From: Vanilla planifolia
Lineage: Eukaryota > Streptophyta > Magnoliopsida > Asparagales > Orchidaceae
Direction of reading: 5' to 3'
DNA length: 64,000 nucleotides
Assembly (NCBI GenBank): GCA_023846275.1
Contig: CM043869.1
Span: forward strand, 39,148,737-39,212,736
The notes beneath the pieces were generated by a model, which saw nothing but the letters and a program-made list of their open reading frames with translations, ran no database searches and was not told the DNA's origin. Made by a program: the position numbers and the translations under genes. Positions 29,920 through 43,415 of the stretch are shown one piece after another (position 1 is the stretch's first letter; every line of letters starts with the position of its first letter).

Positions 29920-32900
29920 GGCTGAGTTATCTCCATTTCAAAACCTTGGTCTCTGATGTTGTGGCGCCATCTCCATTTCTTAGGGTTTTGATTCCATCTA
30001 CGATTCCCGCTCAAAAGGTGTCGTCGCAATTGAGCTGATTCCTCCAGGCTTCGGTGTACAGAGCATCTATTGTCGGTCTCCCAGAATACAATAACGCGGG
30101 CGTTCGGCTGCTACGAATCCGACCATGGCTGCCGTCGTCCCAGCAGACCGCATCCTTTCTTGATATTGTTGACCTATTTTTGGGTCTATTTTTCTTCATG
30201 TTTTTTTCTCCGGTTATGTCGGATTGCAAATTCGTTACTTTTTTTTTTTTTTTTTGCCTTGGCTCCATTTCTTCTCATTTCGAGGGGTAGTGCTCTCGGT
30301 CAACAGCCCTCGTAGTCATCGTTTGCTAATTTAGCTTCATCTCTCGCTTTTCATATTAATTGACTTCCTTGCTTGAGGCGGGCAGTTTAACTTTAGATTA
30401 TATTATTGGAGACTTCCCTTCGTTATCTGGATTGCTTTAACAAAATGTTATCCTTGCTTTTCACTTTGGCATCCTCGTCCTTCGATATTTGATTTTCGTT
30501 GTCATCTTGATCGTGTAAGGAGCCGTAGTGTAGTCCTTCTGCAGAATTGGTGATGGATTTTGATCTTGTTACAAATCCAACGGATTTTCCACAGAAGTTA
30601 TCGCTGAATGAAAGAAACGATACGCACGACTCTCTAGAGGTCACTAAGCAGGCTTGTTTTTTTATTGTTATCACATTTTATCGATGATAATAAGGTGGAT
30701 TACTTTCTGTTATAAAGTTTTCGCTTTTGTGATTGTTTTATGATGCTTTTTTAATACAGTATGTAGAAACAAATAGTGGGCAAGTTGCCAAATTTCAGAT
30801 TTCGACGCTGAATTATTCAGTCTTTTCAGATATATGAATCATAGCATGTGCTTCTTGCCCAGTGGATACCCATCCCTGGCTTTTTGTTATGGAGGTGGGT
30901 GCATTCATTAAACTTTTAGTGTTTTTGAATACACAACTTCTGCAAGAAAGGCAGTGGTTATGCTATCAGATATGTGGGCAGCTGTTTGTGCTTGCTACAA
31001 ATCTCATACCCATACAAATTCAACTCTTTTCACGTTGTGCTTCTATCTTTTCTAATCATTTTCCTTATGTATTTAAAATGCATTGTGCTATGGCTTGGAT
31101 CATTCATATTCGTTTATTAATCATGCGTTCCCCAACTTATTTTCAAGTTATGATTGTTCAAATAGCTAGTGGAAGGATTACACATATATGAATCGTGAAG
31201 GAATAAAGGTGTCACATTTAAGATGGTATCCTTTATTGAACTGTTGTTGTGACGAGTGGACTTAGCTTTTTTCCTCTTTTCTTATAAAGATTTTCTGCTC
31301 TTTTATTTTTCTTGGGTATCAGGATTGAAATCAACCTTGCTGATTATTTATGTATGTGAAAAGGAAATTACACTGATGTTTATAAACATGGGTAGCCGCA
31401 CTCATCTGCCAATGCAACATACTCGTCCGATCACATCCTTTCTTCACAAGGTAATGTAGCCACAAAACAGCCTTCTGTACCTGTAGAAGCTTCCAAACCA
31501 AAGTCCAAAGCGTTGGTTACTAATGTGAGTGCTAATGGGAGCAGCTCATCTATGCCTTCAAAGAAGGTCCAACAAAATTCATCAGACTTCTAATGGTTTA
31601 TACGGTAGAGGTGTTTTGCCAGTTGGACACCCACCTTCTTGTTACCAGAATGTAAGATTTAGCTCTGATGAAATGCAATCATCCATTTCTTGGTTCAATG
31701 GCCGAGCATTTCATAGTTCCAACCTTGGTGCAGTTGTCACAAATACTCTTTCTACTGCTTCCCATGATCCTGATGCAACACCAGCAAGAAGCCCAAATGT
31801 TGGGCCATCCCTCATCAGCTCATGGTATGGGATTGATATTTGGCATACATTAATTAATTAGGTTGATTCTATTTCAGCTCAAGTAACCCGTTGAATAGCA
31901 TATTTGTTGAAATGTGTAGTCAGCATGTTGTGACACAAAATATTATATTTGAAATAAATTGTTTGTGTAAATTCAAATTTGTTCTTTGATTTTTTGAGAA
32001 TCAATTAAAGAAGTATTGATTGAGAGTGGGGAGTTTTATTTTTTTCTTAAACTTAATGCTGTGTCTCATATTGGATTCGCCACCTGCGGTCAAAATGCAA
32101 TCTCTTAAATGGGACTACAACCAAGATTTTTTTTGATATGTTTTGACTGCAGCAGTGAAAACTTTAAAAAAAATAAACCCTTTCTTTGGTCATATACACT
32201 TTAGCATGTTTATATAGCTCTTGCTTTTATTTCTGAGATAAACATTATATTTCTTATTCCCAGCACCCTCACTGGGAATAAGAAACTTGATGCTGCTTAC
32301 AAGGAATTATTGGAAATGGCTGATTGATGCCCTGTGTTCTTGTTTCCTTCTGTAAGCATCAAACATTAAGTAACTCAATGATGTTTCAATGTGGTTTGTT
32401 AAAAGCCTGTTCCTCATATTTACAGGTCAATACAAGTGGGTAGTTTGTAGGAGTTGCAGAGATGGTTGGAGCAGTTGATTTCAATAAGAATGTTGATTTC
32501 TGGCAGCAGGGCAAGTGGATTGGCTGCTTTGATGTCAAATGGCATATCGTTAAAGATGTTCCTAACAGCTTCTTGAAACACATAACCTTAAAGAGTATAA
32601 TGACAACTAGCCTGTGACAAACAGTAGGAATACGCAGGAGGTGAGCAGTTCATCAGCAAGTAAAGTGTATATAATATTGTAGCCAGTTTTCTATTCTAAA
32701 ATCTTTTGTGCTTTTATTATTCTTGACTAAGGAATTGAACTATTATGTGATTTACAGTTCTTAATCTTCATGTAGGTGAAACTTGAGCAGCGCCTTCAGT
32801 TGCTAAAGGTTTTCAAAGAGTATGTCAGCAAGAAATCCATCTTGTATGAATTTGGATGTATTTTATGAGAATAGACAAAAGATGTGAATAGAAAAAGAGG

Positions 32901-32935
32901 GTTAACAACATCTTTATGACAACAAGGTAAATGAT
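29920..32935 (+). pseudogene. Unprocessed pseudogene of an ECT/YTHDF m6A-reader protein
   Basis: Pieces in the right order match plant EVOLUTIONARILY CONSERVED C-TERMINAL REGION (ECT) proteins, cytosolic readers of m6A in mRNA. An N-terminal start at 30553 has a QKLSLN motif. A piece at about 30830-30893 reads MCFLPSGYPS. A low-complexity part at about 31.39-31.82 kb includes NGLYGRGVLP. YTH-domain pieces at 32264-32351 (GNKKLDAAY), 32426-32640 (FVGVAEMVG, VKWHIVKDVPNS) and from 32776 (KLEQRLQLLKVFKEY) follow. Splice sites around the YTH pieces are kept, so this is a DNA-level duplicate and not a retrocopy. Breaks: a frameshift near 31.59 kb; in-frame stops in the first two YTH pieces and in the last piece; and loss of the exon with the first half of the YTH domain, including the first cage tryptophan. 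The leader region with TTAGGGTTTT near 29.98 kb looks promoter-like, so transcription is possible. Confidence 0.88.
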
Positions 32936-32939
32936 GATC

Positions 32940-35900
32940 TCCTAGGCATCATAATTTTGTCTAGATTGGTTTAATCTTCAATTGAAATATCTGTTTGCTT
33001 TTTCATATTGTAGGATTTGTTCGATTTTTTCAGGTTTTGTTTGATAGTAATTTGCAAGCTTAAAAGGCGTTCGAAGAGAAGGTTTTGAATAGAATTTTTG
33101 GAAAAATAGTTTTATAGGATTCGAAAGAAGTTCGATAAAAAATTGTTCATAAAAAATGATGTTTGAAAAGAAAAAAATCTTTGAAATAGAGTTTGAAAAA
33201 TAGAATGAAAATAGGGCATTAATTTGTATTCATTGAGATATTTATTTATCTATGTTTGTGTTTGAAAAAATTTTAAGTAAATGAATTAGGATTTTTAACA
33301 ACTTGAATTATTGATGATTATGCTGAGTAGTAGTTAAATAACAAATATATCTGTTCATTAATGAAATATGAAATATATTATATTTGTTCATTTTTGACAA
33401 CTTGAATTATGTATTATCTTTCTATTATTATATTTATTATTTTTTTTGTTAATGTTATTATATGCATATTTAATATGTTTCTTTTCTCACATATGAGTGC
33501 ATGCATGATATTGTTTTATAGGCAGGCATTTGGTTTTCTATTGTATATTATTGTTGATATCATTAACCAGTTTCTGGTTCGGATGAGCCTCTGTTTTATC
33601 TTTCATGATTGACGGAACTTTTCAGAGTTAGTAATGCATGAGTCTCTATCAAGCTTTTACTTTAATTGAGCTAAAAATTTTAAAAATATTTTGTTTTACT
33701 TCGGTGCAATTTTTAAAAAAATTATTTTATGAATTATAATTTTGAATTAATTAGTAAAAACACCTTCATTGTTGAGAATTTTTTTAAAAATAATCATGAA
33801 AACGTCGTAGCAAACATCACCGAAACCATTTTTGTAATGGTTAATATTCTTTTATTATTGGATAATATTGGGGGTTTTTTTATACGATTAAACATTTTTC
33901 TTAAAAATTATCTTTTGTTGTTCCCTACATTAAAGTTATTAAAAGATAATATTATTAAAAGAACGCCTATCTTAGTTTGACGAATTTATGATATATGAAA
34001 AAAAATATATACTAATATAATTTATTGGTTGAATGGGCAATGAAAAGGAAAAAGGATATTTCAAAAATATCCAAACTTTTATAACGTGCTTGTCATGTCA
34101 TAGAAATAAAATTAAAAAATTTGTTTTTTAAAAATTATAATGATTAAATTATAGCTTTTATCATACTAATTGTTTTAATTAAAATATATTTAAAAGCATA
34201 ATTGGATGAACGTTTAGTTATATTTTATAAAATTAAATTTAAAATAACATATCAGGAACTTTTAAGCAGTTATTGAAATATTTGATTTATTAATAATTAT
34301 ATTTTAACTATTAAATGCATTAATTGAAATTTCAGGATCTTTAAAATTTATCTGAAAGTGAAATAAATAAAAAAATTCTCTTTGCCGACATTTGTCACAT
34401 TCCTTCACCGTTTCCTACGTCAATAAATAAGGACAAAAAACTTATGTTATTTCATTTAAAAAAAGCTAAAAAAATAGAAAAATAAATAGTTTTTATACTT
34501 GTCGTTACAATACAACAAGGACTGAAACAATGACCATGCCGTAACGATAGAAAATAATATTATAATAAAGATATAAATAAAATAATATTTCAATAATCAT
34601 ACCATAAATAATAGTTCTTAAAATAATTGAAGTCCGAAGACTTGGACCTGTACCGGAATGGTCTTATGTAGAATAACTTGTTAAGTTAAATAAATGAAGA
34701 TAAAAGATGCTGCTTTCTATTGGGAAAAAGAATGGATAGATGTAGTTGACGACTCCTTTCGATTTGGTATACATCGTTTTCCTTCGATAAAGCAGGTTCT
34801 CTCTTTCCGAAATGGCCATTAAAACCGGTACGTTTTGAGAATTGCTTGGCAGCTGGGCAAAGAACTGATTGAAGGTGTTGGATTTGAAGTTGATTTGATC
34901 CAAGCTTTTGATTAGAAAGTACTTGATCTGATCTTGATTCAATTAGGTTTATCTTAAAAAAGGATTTTTTTTTTTATTTTTTAATTTAATTCTTGATCTC
35001 AAGTAAGTTTAGCTTTCGGTTATATTATATTAAAGTTTCTATTTTTATGTTACCATATTATGGAAAGTTTATTAATTTGTGTGTTTGAATCTATTAAAGT
35101 TGATCAATATGTTGATCAATATGCATAATTTTTAATTAATTGAAGCTAATCCAATTTGTTCCTAATCAAGTTAGCTTCACTATAAGATGTCTTCAACTCA
35201 AATCAAATCAAGCTTCAAAATTAGTTGAAATTTTGAGTATTTTGAAATTATATTTATCTAAATACATTTCTAGATTGTAACAATGTTAATTTTTTACTTT
35301 CAAAGATAATACAATCATGCACATATGGTCAACTGATAGTAAATTGATCGTTAGGCTATTAAAGTGAATGCTAATTGTTATGAATTATTGGTCGTTTTCA
35401 TACCAAATGAATCCCTTCATGTGCTTTGTTGATAACTTAAGCTATGATGTGTGGATTTAACAATCTAATACGTATTTGCTAAGTTATCCAAAGATCTTAA
35501 TATGATGTTTTCAAAGGAACAAAAAAAAAAAATGAAACCACAATATTCAATATATCGATCTCTAAAAACCAAAGCATGAGATTATAATTACTCGTTAAAA
35601 ACAACTAAGATTGTGCATTTTATAAAGGAAAAATCTCCATACTCTGTTGAAAAATACAAAAAAGAACAAATCATCTAAAACAATCTCCAAAATTCAAAAT
35701 ATTGTTTCTCAAAAAACCAAACAAGACATGTCATAGAGACTAACACGTTAATAATAATAAGAAACCCAAAATATTGCATGACAATAAATGATTAGATCAA
35801 TACACATTTGAAAAATCCAATTAATATTTAACACTTCATAATTCTCTATATTAGAAAAAAAAATGATATTCATCTATCCTCTATGCACTTTACGTCATAG

Positions 35901-37990
35901 AACTAAACCTTAGATTTGTTCCAATAACCAAGCGAGTAGTACACCAAAGAATAAAAACAATAGGAAAGTAATGTTATCGACGAAGCACGATCTTGAGGAT
36001 GGTTGATCTTCTCTCAAATGTCTCTCTTTGTTCTCATCTATCTACTTGATATAGTGACAAAGGGATATATATTAATCCAATAAGATCATAAACATCTACA
36101 TGTTCATATTCTCCAAACTAATCCCATCATAACTTTGTTTTATAGGCCAAGGCTCGAGTTACATAGAGTTAAAGGAAAAAAACACTAATCCCTTAAATAT
36201 TGATCTTAAAAATACAAAAAGGCATAACTACCTTTGTAGAATCCCTTACATAAAAGTTTCATGCAATGACAACTTAATATGTACTTGTCTTAAACAAAAT
36301 TAGAAAACTATTCTTAAGAGACCTTCTTAGGTCTTCCTCAATCCATCCTCAAGAATTTTGACATGTTTCCTTGATATACTCTTTAAGGCATCTTTAAAAG
36401 ATTCATTAAGGATCTTTCACAAGTTATTTTTGGGATCTCCAACAAGTCATAGTTTTAATCATATTAAGATCTCTGAGACCTACAAATAATATTTAAGCAT
36501 ATGTTAGTATCTCTATAAGACTTTTAAGCATCCTTGTTTATAATTCCTTTAAATTCCTAGTTTCACCTCACAATTGTTTTTCATATCTCATGGCTTCTCT
36601 TTATAAAGTTGCAGCTTATCTTAAGACATCTTACTAAGTCTTCTTAATATTATTTATAAGGCCAATTGTCCAAGAACATGTCAAGCCTATTATGGAAGTA
36701 CATAATTGTCCTATTGGTCTGTTGGAACATTTTTCTTAGATCAGAAGATATCTCAAGATATTTTATCAAGGCATTCACATATGTTATATGAGGCTTTCAT
36801 CACTAACATTTATTCATGAAAGTGCATTATTTATTGAGATCTCATTTTATGAGTGTGGTGCTCGAGATCATAGAATGTGGAGACTAATCAATGGGTAATA
36901 TTTTAAAGGTTTAATTATAAATCAAAGAGAAGCTTCTTGCAAATTTTTAGATAAAAAAATATAAAAATAAATAACTTCATATCAAAAAGAGAGAAAAAAT
37001 ATAGATTATATATATAATATCATAACCTTATAATATTGATAATTTTTTTCAATTAAAACTAATTTTGATTGGCATAAAAAAAAATAAAAGGTGATGTTAT
37101 GATATAGTTATATTAGGTTATCATAGTGACTCTATCAAGAACTTAGCTCAATAAATTTCATACTACTCAAAATTATTTTGAGAATTTTTTTAAATAATAT
37201 CAAGAAACCTTATTAAAAGATCTTTTACCTAGGTGATCATCTCTTAAAAAATATAATATTTTAAAAAATAGTTCATTAATAAATTTAATGTTCTTTTACT
37301 ATTTTTTGACAAAATTTTATATTATACAAATGTATGGAAGAAAAATTACTATCAATTCTTAAACCTTAAATGTCCTTCAACTTTTTCTTCCTCCTTTTTA
37401 CCTTTTTTCATACCCTACTCCCCCTCTCAATGTTTATGTTGTTCACATTACATGTATCTGTTATTCGCCATTGATATCCTCATTCGTGAAGCCAAGTCCT
37501 CTATGCCTGTCTCTTTTGACCATTTAGTTAGAGCGTATTACCAAAAGAGTTATGACCACACTGACAAATACTCCATTAATACAAGGTATGATAACGTGGG
37601 TACATGATTGCAAGGTTATGATCGAGATTACAACTTATATAATAATCAATAATGATGGACAACACGCAAAGACAATAATGGTCTACGATAAGAAATAGTA
37701 ACAATAAACAAATAATGATAACAATAGACAATAATAACACTAATAAATAAAAGACAATTAATCATATGAATGCTTAAAGATAGTGATTGAACATAACACC
37801 ACAACCATTAGAAGTTATGAAATGCCTAACTTCTAAATTATTAAATTAAAAATATAACATCATAATTATTATGGAATATCTAATACCTATTCCCTATACA
37901 CGTATCCACCAGAATCAACACAAACCTCCACAAGCCGCATGAAACAATAGATACAGAAGAATTCTTTCTGCCTCAAACCATTATGGAAGT
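32940..37990. other. AT-rich intergenic DNA
   Basis: No gene, RNA gene or clear transposon recognised. The open frame on the minus strand at 34.66-34.94 kb has no recognisable homology. Stretches at about 35.9-36.9 kb have less simple composition and may be old transposon debris, but no domain could be identified. Confidence 0.55.
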
Positions 37991-38046
37991 CAGCAGATAA
38001 TTACAACACGATGAGATAAATCATCAAAACCTGTACAAGTCAAACG

Positions 38047-39756
38047 TCAGTAAACCCCAAATTGTACCAACCCCGTGCTCTCTAGAAGCCTCAGGCAGAG
38101 AAAGCAGGAGTAGATCGCGAGCAACCCGATTCCGAAAACCCTACTCAGCTTCATCCCTCTTGCCGGCAACATCGCCAAAGCCCACAGCAACCCCCCGATG
38201 AGAAACCAAATTATCACCACCTGAGATGGGTCCTCCGGAATCACGAAGGCCGACGGATGAGCGGCCCACGAGGAAAGGACAAGGGAGAGCCCCAAACCCA
38301 CCAGAGAATTGAAGATTGGACCAGCGTAGCAACCAGCTATAGCAATCTGAGCTCCATCCTCTCCTCCATTAACAGCCATGGCGACATTGGCTATCAGATC
38401 CCCAAGGGAGTTCCCCCAGGCTAAAACGGTAACACCCAACACCGAAGGGCTCACTCCAAGTATATGCCCAATGGAAACCAAGAGGGAGACAAGCTCCCCT
38501 GCGACTATGTAAGACCACACCACGCTCATCAGGAAGCCGCCTGCCAGCCATGGAAGAAGGAGCTGTGGAGGGTGGGAGTCGGTTGTCTCCATCGCAGTGA
38601 TTCCTAAGAGGAGGCTCACTATGAGAGCAAAAAGGAAGACGGTGGTTGTCTCCTCCGAACCCAAATCTCCTGTTTTGGAGCTCCACAGGGTTGCGAGGAG
38701 GATTGGGGAAAGGGCGACGGAAGCAACTGCAAATGGCTTCGACCATCTCTCTTCGGTCGCGATTGGGATCGTTAGTCTTCTTGGTAAGTAGAGCGGCAGT
38801 TCGATTAAGAAAAGAATCCATCCCAAATAGAAGGAGAGGTGGGGTTCGGAGATGAGGAAGGTGGGTTTTGATTCGAAAACTGCATTCGCTTCAAGTTCTT
38901 CGTTAGGTGGCTCTACGGCGATGGAATCCAACAGAGGCATCGACGTCTCTCCTGTTTTCGTCGTGCAGTAATGGGTCGTCGAGATGATGATCACGTAGAG
39001 AATGTACAGAGAAGTGTAGAGCATTGATCCTAATAAGTTGATTTGGCCGATGTGGAGTAACAGCAGAAGGAAAGAGAGGACGACGATCAAGAAAGACAGA
39101 TCCCGTATGAAGCCAACGCGGTCAAGCACAACCGGGCGGCGGGACGAGCCTCCGATGCAGAGGCTGATGACGCCGACGACGGCACTGGAAACGAAGAAAG
39201 CCCCTCCGAGAACGCTGCTGAGGCCGACCTCGGCGACGCCGCCTCCGGCGAAGGAGACGATACTAGAAAATACGTCCGGCGCGCCGTTCCCGAGGGAGAG
39301 GAGCGTGGCACCGGCGATGGTAGGCGACAGCTTCAGTTCCTTGGATAGGCTCTCCAGCGATGGGCAGAAGTAGTGGGACGCAGTGTTTCCAAGCACGTAG
39401 AACAGAACAAGAAGCCATAGCGCGAGAAGGACGAAAGCCAAAGCAGGGTAATCACCCAAGACGCAGTAGAACAGGTTCAGGTAATCGATGTAGCCGCTAG
39501 TTTCGCATGGCTCGTGGAATTTGAGGTAAGAGCACTTGGTTTCGCTGACCTTCAGCTCTTCAATAACCCTGCAGTTGTCTGGATCCGTTGGGGAGGAGCT
39601 TCCCAGGCGGAAAATGGTGGCGGGAGAAGGAGAGGCGACGGAGTCTGATTTGATCGGAGAGGATAAGAGATAGAAGAAAGAGAAGAAACCCAACAAGAGA
39701 ACGAAGGCCAGGTTCGTGACAACATGGTTGGCTTTGCCGATAGATGCGAGAGCCAT
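38047..39756 (-). CDS. CCX: Cation/calcium exchanger (CCX family)
   Basis: Single uninterrupted 569-aa frame; intronless, as is common for plant CCX genes. CCX proteins belong to the Ca2+/cation antiporter superfamily (NCKX/NCLX-like) and exchange K+, Na+, Ca2+ or Mn2+ across the vacuolar, ER or plasma membrane; the substrate cannot be told from sequence. Residues about 13-33 form an N-terminal hydrophobic signal/anchor, followed by a Cys-containing luminal loop (C62, C74, C83, C97). The first membrane bundle (about 105-260) holds alpha-1 repeat GNGAPD at 156-161. After a hydrophilic loop (about 265-300), the second bundle (about 305-565) holds alpha-2 repeat GNSLGD at 448-453. Both acidic ion-binding residues (D161, D453) are present, so it looks functional. 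GC content is well above the surroundings. The start is the first ATG, directly before the hydrophobic segment. No neighbour shares its promoter. Confidence 0.94.
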   Translation of the reverse strand: MALASIGKANHVVTNLAFVLLLGFFSFFYLLSSPIKSDSVASPSPATIFRLGSSSPTDPDNCRVIEELKVSETKCSYLKFHEPCETSGYIDYLNLFYCVLGDYPALAFVLLALWLLVLFYVLGNTASHYFCPSLESLSKELKLSPTIAGATLLSLGNGAPDVFSSIVSFAGGGVAEVGLSSVLGGAFFVSSAVVGVISLCIGGSSRRPVVLDRVGFIRDLSFLIVVLSFLLLLLHIGQINLLGSMLYTSLYILYVIIISTTHYCTTKTGETSMPLLDSIAVEPPNEELEANAVFESKPTFLISEPHLSFYLGWILFLIELPLYLPRRLTIPIATEERWSKPFAVASVALSPILLATLWSSKTGDLGSEETTTVFLFALIVSLLLGITAMETTDSHPPQLLLPWLAGGFLMSVVWSYIVAGELVSLLVSIGHILGVSPSVLGVTVLAWGNSLGDLIANVAMAVNGGEDGAQIAIAGCYAGPIFNSLVGLGLSLVLSSWAAHPSAFVIPEDPSQVVIIWFLIGGLLWALAMLPARGMKLSRVFGIGLLAIYSCFLCLRLLESTGLVQFGVY

Positions 39757-40060
39757 TCAGAGCACAGATGTTTCAGGAACAATTGGGGCGTGGTAAAGAG
39801 GACAAACTGTTCGATCGAAGAAAGCTATGCTTTTGGTTCAGAGGTGGGCCCAAGGAAGGCTACGTTCGACAAGCATCGTCTACGCCGCGTCGCGATCTCG
39901 GCCATCGCCTCCCATCTCTTAGGTTTTTCTTCCCTCCGGATTTATGGGGCCGGGAAACGATGTGGTAAATAATGATGAGAATGCGGATGTGATTCGATTT
40001 TTTGGTCGATTTTTTGGAAGCTTGTGGGGGAGACGAATTGAGTCAAATAGACAAGTGTCG
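39757..40060 (-). promoter_or_regulatory. CCX 5' leader and proximal promoter
   Basis: GC-richer stretch upstream of the CCX start codon, ending where composition falls back to AT-rich at about 40.06 kb. A TGGGCC site-II-type motif (TCP-factor target in plants) lies at 39845-39850. No convincing TATA box was seen. Confidence 0.4.
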
Positions 40061-43000
40061 GATTTTAGATAATGGCACTATCTAATTAAGCACTTTTTTT
40101 AAATTGGCAGCGTTATCGTGATGAAACGTATATAATTCTGTATTTAAATACGCTTTTCACAGACGGCGACGTCGACAAAGTTAGGCACGTGGATGCATCG
40201 ATAAAAATGATAATGTTTTTAAGAAAATTTATTTGATAAAATGATAAAAATATGTTAAAAAGATATATACATGATAATACAATAATGCACTCATGAGATA
40301 TGATTAAACACAAAAAAATAGTGATTATAATCAAATAGTATTTTCATCACTTATTTTTACTTAATATATCAAACCTATACTTGTTATTTATTCTATATTA
40401 TATCATTAGTTATAAATTTAAATAATTAATTAGTTAATTATGCTAAACTATTGAAAAGGACTCTACTCCTTGTAAAAATAGTTATACATGATTGTGTATT
40501 ATAGTTATAAAGTGGTTGAGTAGAGTTAGAAAAACAAATTTAAGAATGATATATAAAAGAAATAAATATAATGTCATTGTGAGATATACAAATTATTATT
40601 ATGAAAAAATTAACTATAAATGATTATAATAGTTATAATAATTGAAGAGTTACAATAATTAAAATTTCTAAAAGCTTGTAATAGTTTTTTAGGTTATGAA
40701 AGAGAAATTGTTATGTCTTTCATGTACTGATTATTAATTTTACAATAATCAGAGTGATTTATATAAAAAAGTGATGATATTTGTTTTTTTCTTAGAAAAA
40801 TAGTCATGAAATTAACCAGTATATAAAGAAATTATGAACTATCGATTCGTTCAAATCTATGTATATGCACAATTCTTATGATTTTGTTATAGGTGTCTAA
40901 TCATTCTTATTATCATCTTTATTTACATTTCTTTGTGTGCTTGTAGTATATCTTACACATAATTAATGATGAGCAAATCATTAGACATAATAAATCTAAA
41001 TAAGGAATATCTTAGAATGAAATTAACATAGATAATTAATGTTAATATAAATTAGTTCTTATGTATATTCAAAGGTCACTAATACTTTACTAAATAAAAC
41101 AAAATTAAATAAAAGATGTTCTCATTTATGATTATTTTTTATAATATATACATACATACATAGATATATATATATATTACTTAAATTATAATTTCTAAAT
41201 TTATGTATCCAAACTCTTATGGACAATATTTTTTTTATTTCCTGCATTACAGATTAGATGAATTTTGATCAATAACATATTATCTCATAAGGTTATAATC
41301 TTATTGAATTCTATAATATGTTTCCTTATTAAATACTTTGTTACATTGCTATTGTAATATCAAAGCATTTTTAATTAGATATTGTCTGTATATAATCATG
41401 TTTTTTTTTATTTTAGATATCTCTTCTTATTTGTTCATTTATTTTAAAATTATTTTAATTTTAGCATACTTAATAATGAAATTCTCATAAGACCCAAGTT
41501 TTGATTGCCCCTAAAAAAAGCTTAAGTGTTTCATGACCACGACTTTACATATATTACTAAAAGTACTTTTTTTGTTTTAACTAATGTGAAACTACATTAA
41601 ACAATAAGAGATTAGTTATAATGACATATTATAATACTCTAAGCTTTTTTGTGAGATTTTATCTTTATCCAATTCAACTTTGTTCATATCTAGAAGGTTC
41701 TTTTTAATTTAGTCATCAATCTCAAATTACAACTCTAACATTAAATCAAAACTGATTTGTTTGTAAAAAATGTTCACAATTTTAATGTTTATAATTTTAC
41801 TTATAATATTGAGAATATTTTCTTCTATATTTAATTATTACATGTATATTTTTGCTATCAAAGAACTTTCTAAATCTTTATATATATATATATATTATAA
41901 ATGACATATTTTTAAGAAATTAGTGTGAACAATTGTTAAAATTTAAGTCAGAAATACAAAATAAAAGAATAATGATTACAATTTTTTGTAATAAAGAATT
42001 TTTACTGTTGTTAAAGTAATGTAATGATTAAATTGTATGGTTTCAATTTTTGATAAACAAAAAAAGTTAAAAAGTTATTTAACATGATTTAAAATAAATA
42101 TATTTATATTAAAAAATATTTTTATGGCTATGTTTGATTTAATTGTTGTTAAATATTTTAATAAATAAAAGTACTATTAAAAGTATTATTAAATTTTTTT
42201 AAAATATTATATTTTATAAACATGTTATAAAAATATTAGAATTCAGTTTTTTTGTGAACATATTTTTAAAACATTTTTTATAATTATGTTATAAAATTTT
42301 TTTATTAAACATCGATATGAAAAATATAAAGGATAGTTTTTTCTTATTAAATAATATAAAATTTGATTTATTTTATATTAAAAAACATTTTAACTATTTT
42401 ATGATATCAATTATTTTATTAAAATTTATTTGATGATATATTTATCAAATATAACTTCTCAATAACATATATTAATCAATTTTAAACTTATTTTTATTTT
42501 CTTTATTGAATATTTAATAAAAATTATAACAAATACAATATAAATTATATGTTAATAGGGAACATGTCAAAAAGGATCAATGATTTTTCTCACCATTTTG
42601 ATTAATTATCATAAAAACATGCTGTTCTCTCTTTTTGATTTGAGTAATTCAAAATCATGAATTTTAAATTTATGTGTTTAAAAATAATGAAATTATGTAT
42701 TTTATTCTGTGTTTCTTTGAATATAAATATTTTGAATTTAATTTATTATTTTGTATGTCAACTTTTAAAATTTTTTATTTTTAAGGTATTCCTTTTTTTT
42801 TTGATGAATAACAATGCTTATTTATTATAAGTTTTGATTTATAATATTATATTCTAAATAAAATTATTTCATCTGATATTTTTTTTTATAAAATACAAAG
42901 TTATATAATTTAAATCCTTATTATTATTTTAAATTAGTCTTATATATTTTAATTTTAAATATTATATTTTAATTCTATATTATTGAAACTGTTGCATTTT

Positions 43001-43290
43001 GTAACATATATTTGAATTTCATGATATCGTCATTTCAGGTAACATGACTTCTTTGTTACAAGTTTTGATTAATGTCATTATGTCGTGAATAAAATGAGAT
43101 TTTGTTTTTTAATAAAAGTCAAAGTGATTGATTTTAAAAATTCATAATTATTTTAAACTATTTTCGCAATTTTTAAATTTATATATTATATTTTAATCAT
43201 AAAACTGCTAAAAATGGTCATATTTTTACCAAATATTTTAATTTCACGATGTCGTGGCTTCACTGTATTCTGAATGTCATCACCGTTTGC
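40060..43290. other. AT-rich intergenic DNA
   Basis: About 3.2 kb with long A/T runs and short TA microsatellites (near 41.16 and 41.88 kb). No coding potential, RNA gene or transposon structure recognised. Confidence 0.7.
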
Positions 43291-43317
43291 CGAATTGAAG
43301 TCGTCTTTAAACATTCA

Positions 43318-43325
43318 TATAAAAA
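43318..43325 (+). promoter_or_regulatory. TATA box of NOT3
   Basis: TATAAAAA, 91 bp before the NOT3 start codon, at the edge where AT-rich DNA gives way to a GC-richer leader. It predicts a transcription start near 43350 and a leader of about 65 nt. Confidence 0.6.
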
Positions 43326-43415
43326 CCAGGTTTCAGCGTTTGCAATGATACGCATTCTTGGTTCCATTGTTGCTCCCTACGCTGGCCAGTCTCTCAGCTC
43401 AGATTCTTGAATACC

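Noticed and set aside
34664-34942. 92-aa minus-strand open frame
   Set aside because: No recognisable domain, no plausible splice partners, AT-rich flanks; probably chance.
36000-37000. Possible transposon debris in the intergenic region
   Set aside because: Composition is slightly different from the flanks, but no terminal repeat or protein domain could be recognised on either strand.
38141-39373. Several open frames on both strands inside the CCX gene
   Set aside because: Alternative-frame shadows of a GC-richer 569-codon gene.
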